Assembly: GCA_964399535.1 (NCBI GenBank)
Contig: CAYNRE010000055.1
Coordinates: 248,001 to 312,000, forward strand
Direction: 5' to 3'
Length of the DNA: 64,000 bases
From: CAYNRE01 sp964399535
GTDB taxonomy: Bacteria; Planctomycetota; Planctomycetia; Pirellulales; CAYNRE01
Below, piece after piece: positions 26,262 through 34,323 of the stretch. The position numbers were made by a program, and so were the translations under genes. Every line of letters begins with the position of its first letter. Position 1 is the stretch's first letter. The notes under the pieces are model-generated. The model was given only the letters and a program-made list of their open reading frames with translations. It had not been told where the DNA came from and made no database searches.

Positions 26262-26678
26262 ATGTCACTGGTCAAAATCAACTGGCAGCCGGACGAGAAA
26301 ACGCTCCGCGAATTCTCCGAGTGGTGGCTGTTTTTCCTGGGGATGGTGGCCTCGCCCCTGGCCTGGTCGCGCGGCCACTGGGGTCTTGCCGCCACGTTCT
26401 GGGTGGCAGCGGTGGCGGGCCGGCTCCTGGGCGCGCTCAGGCCCCGCTGGATGCGACCGGTGTTCCTGGGGCTGACGCTTGCCACCTGGCCCATCGGCTG
26501 GGTGGTTTCGCACCTGGCGCTGGGGGTGATTTATTTCGGAGTGTTCACCGCGGTGGGGTTGGTCTTTCGCCTCTTGGGGCGCGACCCGCTCCAGCGCCGC
26601 TTCGACCGCTCGGCGGCAACCTATTGGGAAGCGTATAATCCCAATCAGGGAAAGGCCCGCTACCTGCGGCAGTTTTGA
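26262..26678 (+). CDS. SxtJ-family membrane protein
   Basis: 138 residues with three or four hydrophobic helices. It starts W-Q-P-D-E-K-T-L-R-E-F and ends with the family hallmark D-P-L-x-R-x-F, then Y-W followed by a short polar tail. SxtJ was named from saxitoxin gene clusters and recurs beside carbamoyltransferases in unrelated bacteria; its activity is unknown. Here it lies 120 bp after the carbamoyltransferase and 53 bp before the DUF5989 gene, so the three are probably one transcript. Confidence 0.88.
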   Translation: MSLVKINWQPDEKTLREFSEWWLFFLGMVASPLAWSRGHWGLAATFWVAAVAGRLLGALRPRWMRPVFLGLTLATWPIGWVVSHLALGVIYFGVFTAVGLVFRLLGRDPLQRRFDRSAATYWEAYNPNQGKARYLRQF

Positions 26679-26731
26679 CCTGTAATCGTCTCTGAGCGAA
26701 TCCACTTCCCAACGGCGGTGAGAATAGGGCT

Positions 26732-26926
26732 ATGAGCAGCGAACCGAACGATTTTGAACGGTTGTCGGAGGAAGAGCAGCCCAGCTTGTTGGTCGAGTTC
26801 ATCGACTTTCTCAAACACAACAAGAAGTGGTGGCTCCTGCCTATTTTGATCGTGGTGGGCGGAGTGGGCCTGCTGGCGATGTTCTCCTCGACCGGTGCCG
26901 CGCCGTTCGTATACACGCTCTTCTAG
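26732..26926 (+). CDS. DUF5989-family small membrane protein
   Basis: 64 residues. An acidic N-terminus leads to F-I-D-F-L-K-H-N-K-K-W-W-L-L-P-I, the DUF5989 signature, then one TM helix (I-V-V-G-G-V-G-L-L) and a short tail ending in Phe. It is the third gene of the carbamoyltransferase module. Members are typically 50-70 residues, as here. Function unknown; probably a membrane adaptor for the carbamoyltransferase. Confidence 0.88.
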   Translation: MSSEPNDFERLSEEEQPSLLVEFIDFLKHNKKWWLLPILIVVGGVGLLAMFSSTGAAPFVYTLF

Positions 26927-26967
26927 CTCGCCCCGGCGGCGGGGTAGCGCGGCCGGTTGGGCCAACG

Positions 26968-26997
26968 AAAAACGCCCCGGTCCGTAGGGCCGGGGCG
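26968..26997 (-). terminator. intrinsic terminator of the outer-membrane barrel gene, perhaps bidirectional
   Basis: Perfect 8-bp stem CGCCCCGG/CCGGGGCG with a 9-nt loop. Read on the minus strand it is followed by GTTTTTCGTT, a good U-tract. It sits between the convergent DUF5989 and barrel genes and may also slow plus-strand transcription. Confidence 0.75.
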
Positions 26998-27080
26998 GTT
27001 GGTCGATATCGAATTTTCGGCCCGCAGAGGGCCAGGGAGACCACGAGCGTGTTTCGGGCGGACGGCCTGCCGCTGCCGGG

Positions 27081-28628
27081 TTAGAAGTTCACCTCGACCC
27101 GGCTCACCAGCCCGTCGAACGTGAGCACGTCGTCGACGTTGACGAAGTTGTCGCTCCGCACCGCGTTGATCCAGCCGCCGGTGGTGACCATGTTGTACCA
27201 GGCCGCCACATAGTAGCCGGCCCGCAGCTTGAGCCGGCCGTTGGGGGTTTGCCAGCCCAGGCCCACCTCGTACTCCAGCACCGGCACGATGCGGTCGTCT
27301 TTCCAACTCGTAGTGGCCTGCGTCAGCCCGAAGGTGTTCGCCTGGGTGTAGTCGGCATGAATCCGGCCGGTCAGGGCGCTGACCAGGGCGTTGCCGTAAA
27401 TGTAAAGGCCGCTGCGACAGGCGTGGTATTCGCCATCGAGCCCGGCTCGAATGCCGCCGCCGTTGAAGTTCACCTGGCTCAGCACGCTGGTCGTGCCCGG
27501 GGTAATCGGCTGGCTGGCGAGAAAATCCTGGTCCAATTGGCCGTAACGGGCCCCGATCGAATAGTTCACCACCGAGCAACGGTTGTGGCACACCACGCGC
27601 CGGTAGTCGATGTCGATGAACTGGAAGTCGACGTCGTGCCGGGCCTGTGCCTGCAAGCTCGGTGCATAGGCATTGATGGTGCCCGGGTAGGTTAACAGCG
27701 AGTGCAAGGCGAACGGCGCATTGATGGCCGTGGCCTCGACCGAGCGGCTTTCAAAATGCGTGTAGGCCCCGCGAAAGCTGGAACAGGGCGTGTTGGCTAT
27801 CGAGAAGCCAGCGCGAAAACCGGGCGAGTAGTCAGGATCGGTCACCGTGACGGGGCCCATCGGCACGCTCCCCAGCGGCACAGCGCCGTCGCGCACCTGG
27901 ACGAACGACACATCGCCGCCGGTGGGCTGCAGGTAAAGGAACTCGCCAAAGGCTCCCGTGCGATGCCGCCAGAAACCGGGGGCGTAGCAGTCGCCGCAGC
28001 TCGAACAGCCCCCGCAGCCCGCACCGGCACAGGAAGCCGGGCCCATCCAGCAGGCATCGTCGTCGCTCACGGTAACGCAGTCGTCATCGCCGCTAGGAAC
28101 GCAACTGTCATCGGTGCAGCCCTCCGCGGCGCAGCTATCGGCGCTCAGGCTATCACTGCCGCAGCCGTCCCAGGTGCCCGGCTCCACGGGCGCATCTTCC
28201 AGAGTACGGTGCGCTACCTGTGCCCCGGTGCCGGCCATGGTGCGCTGGGCGGGTGCAACGAGCGTGGTTTCGCTTTCCGATTGTGAAAGCGGGGCGGGAA
28301 ACACCCGCACCCCCGGATGCGCCGCCGTGGGAAACGCGCTTGTGGGGGCTGGCGGTGTCAGGGCTGAATACCGCGCCGCACGGTCGCTGGCGGCCGTGGC
28401 GGCACTCGTGGCAGCCACGGGGCGGACCACGGGCCGGGCCGAGGGAACGCTCGCCGGCTCGGAAACCGCTCGGGCCGTGGGGCGATGAGCGGGCTTCTTG
28501 CGCGGGGCGGCGAAGCGAGAGAAGCTGAATCGGCCGTCGCCGGCGCGTACGTCCTCGCCGGTGGATCCGACCTGCCCGGCCGCCCAAACGGCGCAGCCCA
28601 GGGCCAATGCACGGAAGTACCTGTTCAC
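27081..28628 (-). CDS. outer-membrane beta-barrel protein (Lpg1974/BBP7-like) with Cys-rich linker
   Basis: 515 residues. A signal peptide (A-L-G-C-A-V-W-A-A-G-Q) is followed by a low-complexity Ala/Pro/Arg region to about 165. Next comes a segment of about 60 residues with 11 Cys and many Asp, then the barrel from about 235. Barrel cues are alternating beta strands, F-G-E-F-L-Y-L-Q-P, P-G-F-R-A-G-F-S, I-G-A-R-Y-G-Q-L, R-A-G-Y-Y-V-A-A-W-Y and a terminal Phe. Relatives are pore-forming or structural outer-membrane proteins expanded in planctomycetes. It has a strong terminator and no operon partner. Confidence 0.8.
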   Translation of the reverse strand: MNRYFRALALGCAVWAAGQVGSTGEDVRAGDGRFSFSRFAAPRKKPAHRPTARAVSEPASVPSARPVVRPVAATSAATAASDRAARYSALTPPAPTSAFPTAAHPGVRVFPAPLSQSESETTLVAPAQRTMAGTGAQVAHRTLEDAPVEPGTWDGCGSDSLSADSCAAEGCTDDSCVPSGDDDCVTVSDDDACWMGPASCAGAGCGGCSSCGDCYAPGFWRHRTGAFGEFLYLQPTGGDVSFVQVRDGAVPLGSVPMGPVTVTDPDYSPGFRAGFSIANTPCSSFRGAYTHFESRSVEATAINAPFALHSLLTYPGTINAYAPSLQAQARHDVDFQFIDIDYRRVVCHNRCSVVNYSIGARYGQLDQDFLASQPITPGTTSVLSQVNFNGGGIRAGLDGEYHACRSGLYIYGNALVSALTGRIHADYTQANTFGLTQATTSWKDDRIVPVLEYEVGLGWQTPNGRLKLRAGYYVAAWYNMVTTGGWINAVRSDNFVNVDDVLTFDGLVSRVEVNF

Positions 28629-29145
28629 GGCAAAACTCCCCCACCGGGACGAGAACTGGTTAGCCTACAAGGAGCAAGCCTGGCGCAGCCCCGCGGGGGG
28701 CCGACCGACTTTACTCCCCCTACCTCAATCGGCTGGGGGCGCCGTTATCTTCGGAAAAACCGGCAAATCCTCTGAAATCGGCAGAGATTGAACAGACTGC
28801 CCAAGAGCCCAAGAACGCCCAGACGGGGTGCGGTGTCCGAGCCACCGGGGGGCCGGCGGAAACCTTTCAGGCCCCGCGCACCAGGGGCAGACCTATAGCG
28901 CGTGCGCCGCGGGGCGAATCGCCTGGCTGGGAAAGAAAAAAAACCGGCCTGATGGGCTCCCCAGTACGGAGAGCACCACCAGGCCGGCGGCCGTTCGGTT
29001 GCGGCGATCGCACGCGCCTTGCTCGCCTCTTGCGCCCCTACGCTGGCGCGCCAGGCTAGGGGGTTCGGCCCGCCGGGGTGTCTACATCCAGCCCGCCCTC
29101 TCCGGGCGAGCACGGGGGCAGGCTTCCCGCGGACTCCGAGGGTGA
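28629..29145. other. intergenic stretch with one terminator
   Basis: Apart from the terminator at 28931-28987 I see no gene in these 517 bases. The promoter of the barrel gene should lie in its first 100-200 bases. Confidence 0.45.
28931..28987 (-). terminator. intrinsic terminator downstream of the DUF1080 gene
   Basis: On the minus strand, CCGGCCTGGTGG pairs with CCATCAGGCCGG (12 bp with one G-U), the loop is about 20 nt, and the stem is followed by TTTTTTTTCTTTC. It is a textbook intrinsic terminator about 160 nt after the DUF1080 stop. Confidence 0.85.
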
Positions 29146-30219
29146 CTATTCGCTCTTGTTTTCCACGATCCAGATGTTGCGGTAATGCACGGGGTTGCCG
29201 TGGTTTTGCAGCATCAGGGCGCCCGGCTGGTCCGACTCGCCCGGTTCGCCCCCGGGGGTGAACTTAGGCAGTTCGAAGTTATCGTGAATGACCACGCCGT
29301 TGTGCTTGACGGTGACCGTGGCGTTTTTGATCTTCTGGTACTTCAGCTTGGGCTTGCCGTCGTCGCCCAGAATTTCTTTCCCCTCGGCATCTTTCTCGGG
29401 TGCCTCGCCCCAGCGGGCCGCGGTGAACTCGATGTCGTAGGTTTGCCAGGCCAAGGGGGGAAAGCACATGTTTACGTCGGGCGACTTGAGTTGATAGAAG
29501 CCGCCGCACTCGTTATCCAGCCCCTCCAGGCCGAAGGAATCGAGCACCTGGCATTCGTAGCGGTTCTGCAGGTACACGCCGCTGTTACCCCGGGCCTGGC
29601 CGGTCGCGGTGGGCATGTAGGGGGTGCGGAATTCTAGATGCAACGTGAAATCCTGAAACTTCTGCTTGGTCACGGCCGTGGGGGCGCCGAGCGTGGAAAG
29701 AAACCCCTCCGGCGTTAGCGTGGCGCCGGTCCAAGCATCGACCGTTTTGCCGTCGAAGAGCACGATCGCGCCCTCGGGCGGAGCCGCCCCCTCGGTTTCG
29801 CTCTTGCGTTCGGTCTTGCGCAACTCGCCCAGCACGTTGCCGTCGGCGGTTTTCACCGTTACCACCCCGTCGGCCAGGGTGGCCGAGCCTTCGTTGGCCG
29901 AAATCTCGAGCACGCCGTCTTTGGCTTCGGCGTCGGCCTCGAGCTTCGTGAAACCATCCCAGCCGGCACCGGGCAGACCGCCGATGTAGGCCACGATGTG
30001 AAACTTTCCGCCGCCCAGGGCGATGAGCTGCATGCCGAATTGCTGCTCCACGCCGTCGCCCAGGTCGAACTGGCCCAGGTACTCGCCCTGCATCGCAAAG
30101 TCGGCATCGGCCTTGGCCGGATCGGTCGTTGCTTCGTGCTGGCCCTCGGCCGCGTGGGCCAGGGCCGACAGACTGCCGAGCAGCGCCAGACCGAGCAGCC
30201 AGCTTCTACCACGCTTCAT
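29146..30219 (-). CDS. secreted DUF1080 (3-keto-disaccharide hydrolase family) protein
   Basis: 357 residues with a clear signal peptide (L-L-G-L-A-L-L-G-S-L-S-A-L-A-H-A). The first 150 mature residues form a small beta domain (D-G-V-E-Q-Q-F-G-M-Q). The DUF1080 jelly-roll starts at I-V-L-F-D-G-K-T-V-D-A-W and has F-x-L-H-L-E-F-R-T-P, then N-S-G-V-Y-L-Q-N-R-Y-E, V-K-H-N-G-V-V-I-H and L-Q-N-H-G-N-P-V-H-Y-R-N-I-W-I near the end. The family includes 3-keto-glycoside hydrolases and lectin-like folds and is greatly expanded in planctomycetes. Probable role: carbohydrate processing outside the cytoplasm. Confidence 0.88.
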   Translation of the reverse strand: MKRGRSWLLGLALLGSLSALAHAAEGQHEATTDPAKADADFAMQGEYLGQFDLGDGVEQQFGMQLIALGGGKFHIVAYIGGLPGAGWDGFTKLEADAEAKDGVLEISANEGSATLADGVVTVKTADGNVLGELRKTERKSETEGAAPPEGAIVLFDGKTVDAWTGATLTPEGFLSTLGAPTAVTKQKFQDFTLHLEFRTPYMPTATGQARGNSGVYLQNRYECQVLDSFGLEGLDNECGGFYQLKSPDVNMCFPPLAWQTYDIEFTAARWGEAPEKDAEGKEILGDDGKPKLKYQKIKNATVTVKHNGVVIHDNFELPKFTPGGEPGESDQPGALMLQNHGNPVHYRNIWIVENKSE

Positions 30220-30611
30220 AACTCATGCTCCCAAAGAAACCAGTTGTGGATTACTTGATTCGTTTCACGCGCAGCGCGCAAAACCACGCCGCGTCAGGGT
30301 CCCCACGAAGCGTCGGCGGCCGGTGCGGTCGCTATTCTGGGCCGATCGGCTGGCGTTCGCAAGATACGCGGCGGCCAAAACCGCCGATCCGCCGGGCGCC
30401 GGCGACCCAGCGCTAGCGGGTACCAGGCGAGGTGGGCACCTTCCGAGGCGTCGCAGGGCAGAAAGCCACCCGCGGTGGCCACCTGAGTTGACCAGAACCG
30501 CGGGCCCGGGAACCCCCAGCGGCCTGCCGCCGTGCGCCGGTTTCCGATAGGGCAACCTGGCCGGCGCGGCGGGCCCGAAGCGTGCCACCGCGGCCCCCCA
30601 TTGCAGGGCCG
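30220..30611. other. intergenic stretch without a supported gene
   Basis: Between two minus-strand genes (DUF1501 ends at 30612, DUF1080 begins at 30219). Open frames here are shadows. The DUF1080 promoter is expected near 30230-30300, but no clear motif is visible. Confidence 0.4.
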
Positions 30612-32072
30612 CTAAGCCAGAATGCCGGAGATGACGCTCCCCTTGACCAGTTCGCGGGGCTGGTTGAGGTGGTTGTACACGATCGTATCGGGGGAGATGC
30701 CCACGCTGTGGTAGATCGTGGCCAGCAGATCGCAGGGGTGCACCGGGTCGGCAAGCGGGGCCGAGCCCGTGGCGTCCGACTGGCCGAATACCAACCCGCG
30801 CTTCACACCCGCGCCCGCCACGCAAGCCGTGTAGCAGTAGGGCCAGTGGTCGCGTCCGTCGTCCGAGTTCGAGTTGCCCGAGGTGCTTACCCCGCGTTTA
30901 GGGCTGCGGCCGAACTCGCCCACGGCCACGACCAAGGTTTCAGCCAACAGACCGCGCTCGTCCAGATCGGCGACCAGGGCCGAAAGGCCGGCATCCAGCA
31001 TGGGAGCCGACTGGTTCTTCATGCGCTCCGACAAACCGGTGTGGTGATCCCAAGAGTGGTTGTCGGAGTTGGCGATCTTGGGCCAGTTGACTTCGACGAA
31101 CCGGGTACCGGCCTCGATGAGCCGGCGAGCCAGCAGGCAGCTTTGGCCGAAGGTGTTGCGGCCGTAGCGGTCGCGCATCTCGGCCGATTCGGCGGTCAGG
31201 TCAAAGGCCTGCCGGGCCTTGCCCGAGAGCACCAGCCCCAGCGCTTGCTCGTAGTATTCGTCGAGGTCGTACTTCTCGACCGCCTTCTCCAGGGCCGGCA
31301 TTCCGTCGTTAATGGTTTGCCGCAAGCGGGCCCGGCGTTCGAGCCGAGCACTGGACACCTCGGGCCGGAGCTGCAGGTCGTCGACCTTGATCCGGTCCAT
31401 CTTGTTCATATCCATGTCGTCGCCGCTGGGATACAGGTAGTACGGGTCAAAGGCGCGGCCCAGAAAGCCCGCCGTGCCGGCCTTGCCCACCACGTTGCTC
31501 TCCTGCAGCGGGCGGGGCAGCATCACGAAGGGCAGCATCAGTTCCTTGGGGGGCTTCAAGCGAATGATGTTCGAACCGACATTCGGAAAATCTTTCGGAC
31601 TGGGGGGCTCGAGCTGGCCCGACGGGCTCACCTTGTCGGCGGTGTAGCCGGTGAGCATCTGGTAAATGGCCGCCGTGTGATTGAACAGCCCCACCGGGGT
31701 GTAGCTCATCGAGCGGATCAGCGTCGTGCGATCGAGCACCTGGGCCAGCTTGGGCATGGTTTCCATGACCTGCACGCCGGGCAGAACCGTGTCGATCGGC
31801 TTAAACACGCTGCGCACGTTGTCGGGCACTTCGGGCTTGGGATCCCACAGGTCCAGGTGGCTCGGCCCACCCTGCAAGTAAAGCAGGATCACGCTCTTGG
31901 CTTTGCCCCACCCGGGGCCGCCGCCCCCCGATTCGTTGGCCCGGGCAGCGCGGAGGCTCAAAATCTGGGGCAGGCTGATACCCAGCATGGCCGACCCACC
32001 GACGCGCAACAGTTCGCGCCGCGTGAGGCCATCGCAGGTGTCTCGGCTCGAGCGACCGGGTAGGACCAGCAT
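30612..32072 (-). CDS. DUF1501 domain (sulfatase-like fold) protein with Tat-type leader
   Basis: 486 residues from the ATG at 32072. The leader has T-R-R-E-L-L-R-V-G-G, a twin-Arg motif, then a mild hydrophobic stretch. The body shows S-V-I-L-L-Y-L-Q-G-G-P-S-H-L-D-L-W-D-P-K-P (split here: SVILLYLQGG, PSHLDLWDPK), with later V-V-A-V-G-E-F-G-R-S-P and H-C-D-L-L-A-type C-terminal motifs. DUF1501 proteins share the alkaline-phosphatase/sulfatase fold and usually sit beside DUF1549/DUF1553 cytochrome-like proteins in planctomycetes. No such partner is present, so this is an orphan copy. Substrate unknown. Confidence 0.9.
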   Translation of the reverse strand: MLVLPGRSSRDTCDGLTRRELLRVGGSAMLGISLPQILSLRAARANESGGGGPGWGKAKSVILLYLQGGPSHLDLWDPKPEVPDNVRSVFKPIDTVLPGVQVMETMPKLAQVLDRTTLIRSMSYTPVGLFNHTAAIYQMLTGYTADKVSPSGQLEPPSPKDFPNVGSNIIRLKPPKELMLPFVMLPRPLQESNVVGKAGTAGFLGRAFDPYYLYPSGDDMDMNKMDRIKVDDLQLRPEVSSARLERRARLRQTINDGMPALEKAVEKYDLDEYYEQALGLVLSGKARQAFDLTAESAEMRDRYGRNTFGQSCLLARRLIEAGTRFVEVNWPKIANSDNHSWDHHTGLSERMKNQSAPMLDAGLSALVADLDERGLLAETLVVAVGEFGRSPKRGVSTSGNSNSDDGRDHWPYCYTACVAGAGVKRGLVFGQSDATGSAPLADPVHPCDLLATIYHSVGISPDTIVYNHLNQPRELVKGSVISGILA

Positions 32073-32631
32073 GGCTGTGCGCCTCCAAAACCCCTGGAGA
32101 GAAACGAACCCTGGAGAGAAACTCCCAAACCGGGCGGCCGCCTTCGATCGCGAACGCTCGTCGCCGGTCGGTCGATCGTGCTCGGGCAAGGCCCCGGGGC
32201 GACCGGCCAGCGCGGAAATCCCCCGGCGGCGGGGAACTCGTTCAGTCTAGGAGCGGCCAGGCAGGCCTGTCAAACAGTTCCCGAGCCTGCGGCTACCCAG
32301 CCTGCTGCGATCGCGCGGCAACCTCGTTGCCCGACTCGTCCACCCCGAACGCTCAATCTCGGTCAGGCGGGGGTGAAATTCCACCCCCGCAATTTCCTGG
32401 TGCTGCGGTGGCGGTCGCTCGCTCGGCACATGAGCCCCGCCGGGGTCACCCTGTCGAAGCCCCCGCCGCCTTGTTAGGCTACCCCTCGGCGCGGCGCTTG
32501 GGGGTGGCGGGCGACCGAGCCGATGGTACTCGCGCCGGTTTTCGTTTCGATTTCGCTCGCTAGATGAATCCAGCCGTGGGGGGCCGATCTCGCCCGTGCC
32601 ACTCCCCCACACCTTGAGAGGAAATCCCTCG
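32073..32631. other. divergent intergenic region with a 9-bp hairpin
   Basis: Lies between the minus-strand DUF1501 gene and the plus-strand reductase. No gene supported. A perfect hairpin, GCGGGGGTG-AAATTC-CACCCCCGC, sits at 32367-32390. It lacks a T-run, so it is not a standard terminator, and could be an operator. Confidence 0.45.
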
Positions 32632-33636
32632 ATGGACGATACGGTGTTTCGCTGCCTGATGGTCACCCGCTCGGGCGACGGCCAAATCGAACGAACCGTG
32701 ACCACGGCGCGGCGCGATCAATTGCCACCGGGCGAACTGACCATTCACGTGGCTTACTCGTCGCTGAACTACAAAGATGCCCTGTCGGCCACCGGGCACG
32801 CGGGCGTTACGCGCAAGTTTCCCCACATCCCGGGCATCGATGCCGCTGGCACGGTTCTCGAATCGAACGACCCGGGGTTCGCAGTAGGGCAATCGGTGGT
32901 GGTCAACGGCTTCGACCTGGGCCAAAACACTTGGGGCGGTTATGGCGAATTGATTCGCGTGCCGTCGGCCTGGGCGGTGCCACTTCCCGGCGGACTCTCG
33001 CTGCGCGAGAGCATGATCTACGGCGTGGCCGGCTTTACGGCGGCACTGTCGCTCGAGGCGCTGCTGGCCTCGGGTTTGCAGCCTGGCGATGGCGACGTTC
33101 TGGTGACGGGTTCCACGGGCGGCGTGGGAAGCGTGGCCGTGGCGCTGTTGGCCAAACAAGGCTTCCGCGTGGTGGCCGCCACCGGCAAGCCCGAGGCCGA
33201 AGACTACCTGCGGCATCTGGGGGCCGCGGAGATGGTGGACCGCGCGGCGGTGAGCGACACGAGCGGCAAGGCGCTGCTGCCGGCCCGCTGGGCGGGCGCG
33301 GTCGACACCGTGGGGGGCACGGTGCTGTCGACCGTGATTCGCTCGTGCCGCCATCGAGCCTGCGTGGCGGCCAGCGGGTTGGTGGGCGGTGTGGAGCTGC
33401 CGCTGACCGTGTACCCCTTCATCCTGCGGGGCGTGCAGCTGGTAGGCATCGACTCCGCCGAGTTTCCTCTGGCGCGGCGCGGCGAAATCTGGCGGCGACT
33501 GGCCACCGACTGGCGACCGGCCCAGCTCGAGTCGCTGGTGGCCGCCGAGGTGGACATCGCCGACCTCGAACCGCAGATTCAAGCCATTCTGGCAGGGCGC
33601 GTTCGAGGCCGAGTGTTGGTCAAACACGGCCGCTGA
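32632..33636 (+). CDS. AcuI/YhdH-family NADPH-dependent reductase (zinc-free MDR)
   Basis: 334 residues from the ATG at 32632, preceded by GAGAGGAAA. The GroES-like half has S-S-L-N-Y-K-D-A-L and P-G-I-D-A-A-G-T-V. The Rossmann half has V-T-G-S-T-G-G-V-G-S-V-A-V and A-V-D-T-V-G-G. The end carries G-R-V-R-G-R-V-L-V. AcuI-type enzymes reduce acrylyl-CoA to propionyl-CoA, while YhdH/YhfP relatives are called quinone oxidoreductases. The zinc ligands of alcohol dehydrogenases are absent, as usual in this subfamily. Transcribed alone. The exact substrate is not settled by sequence. Confidence 0.9.
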   Translation: MDDTVFRCLMVTRSGDGQIERTVTTARRDQLPPGELTIHVAYSSLNYKDALSATGHAGVTRKFPHIPGIDAAGTVLESNDPGFAVGQSVVVNGFDLGQNTWGGYGELIRVPSAWAVPLPGGLSLRESMIYGVAGFTAALSLEALLASGLQPGDGDVLVTGSTGGVGSVAVALLAKQGFRVVAATGKPEAEDYLRHLGAAEMVDRAAVSDTSGKALLPARWAGAVDTVGGTVLSTVIRSCRHRACVAASGLVGGVELPLTVYPFILRGVQLVGIDSAEFPLARRGEIWRRLATDWRPAQLESLVAAEVDIADLEPQIQAILAGRVRGRVLVKHGR

Positions 33637-33675
33637 ACCACCACAACCCTCGGGCGGTGGCTTTAAGGCCGACTG

Positions 33676-34242
33676 CTAGGCCACCCGGCGGCCCGGCCGA
33701 AGGCTGAGAATCAGCTCCACTTCGCCCACGGGTTCCCCCAACTCTTGGGCGATGGCCAGGGGATCGAGCCCGGCGTCGGCCAGTTCGAACATCCGTTGGC
33801 GGCGCAGGGCGCGGGGGTCGGTGGTTGGTTGCGGCGAACGCACGGGGGCCCCGGCTAGCGGCACGGTGGAATCCGGCGCCCGCTCGCCCGCCTGGCGAAT
33901 CTGGCCCAGGAGGGCTTCCAGCCGGGCCTGTTGTTCCTCGGCCAGGCGAAGCATTTGCTGCAGCAATCCGAGCTTGGTGTCGATTTGGGCCGACAGGTCG
34001 CGGGCCAGTTCATGCAAGTGCACTTCCCAGTGGCGTACCGAATCGGGCACCTCAAGCGGGGCTGATTGGGCCGAGGGGCGAGCCAACTTCGCGCGGCCGG
34101 CCGGGGGGGCCGAGCGGGCCGTGTCGGTCGACGCCTGGCGCCGGTACCGCCAAACGCGCAGGAGCAAGAAGGCAACCGTCCAAATCAGGGCGAAGACGAA
34201 GAGGCCCGAATCGAGCACGCTCTCGCCGACGAGAATGTTCAC
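33676..34242 (-). CDS. membrane-anchored coiled-coil protein with C-terminal HTH-like segment
   Basis: 188 residues from a GTG. The start is fixed by a near-perfect ribosome-binding site at 34247-34255 (AAGGAGGTG) four bases upstream. One N-terminal TM helix (F-V-F-A-L-I-W-T-V-A-F-L-L) is followed by a basic linker, a coiled coil (L-H-E-L-A-R-D-L-S-A-Q, L-E-A-L-L-G-Q-I-R-Q) and a C-terminal helical pair, D-A-G-L-D-P-L-A-I-A-Q-E-L and V-G-E-V-E-L-I-L-S-L, like the DUF2802/DUF6115 helix-turn-helix. Function unknown. It lies 80 bp before larC on the same strand in reverse order, so it is transcribed after it. Confidence 0.75.
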   Translation of the reverse strand: MNILVGESVLDSGLFVFALIWTVAFLLLRVWRYRRQASTDTARSAPPAGRAKLARPSAQSAPLEVPDSVRHWEVHLHELARDLSAQIDTKLGLLQQMLRLAEEQQARLEALLGQIRQAGERAPDSTVPLAGAPVRSPQPTTDPRALRRQRMFELADAGLDPLAIAQELGEPVGEVELILSLRPGRRVA

Positions 34243-34246
34243 GGGG

Positions 34247-34255
34247 CACCTCCTT
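34247..34255 (-). promoter_or_regulatory. ribosome-binding site deciding the GTG start at 34242
   Basis: AAGGAGGTG on the minus strand, complementary to the 16S 3' end over nine bases, with four bases to the GTG. The longer upstream frame to 34320 is therefore rejected. Confidence 0.8.
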
Positions 34256-34323
34256 GGTCCCTGTCTCTTCGCCCGCGAGGGAAACGGCTTCTCTCGCCGG
34301 TGCGTCTCGGTCCGCCACAAGCT

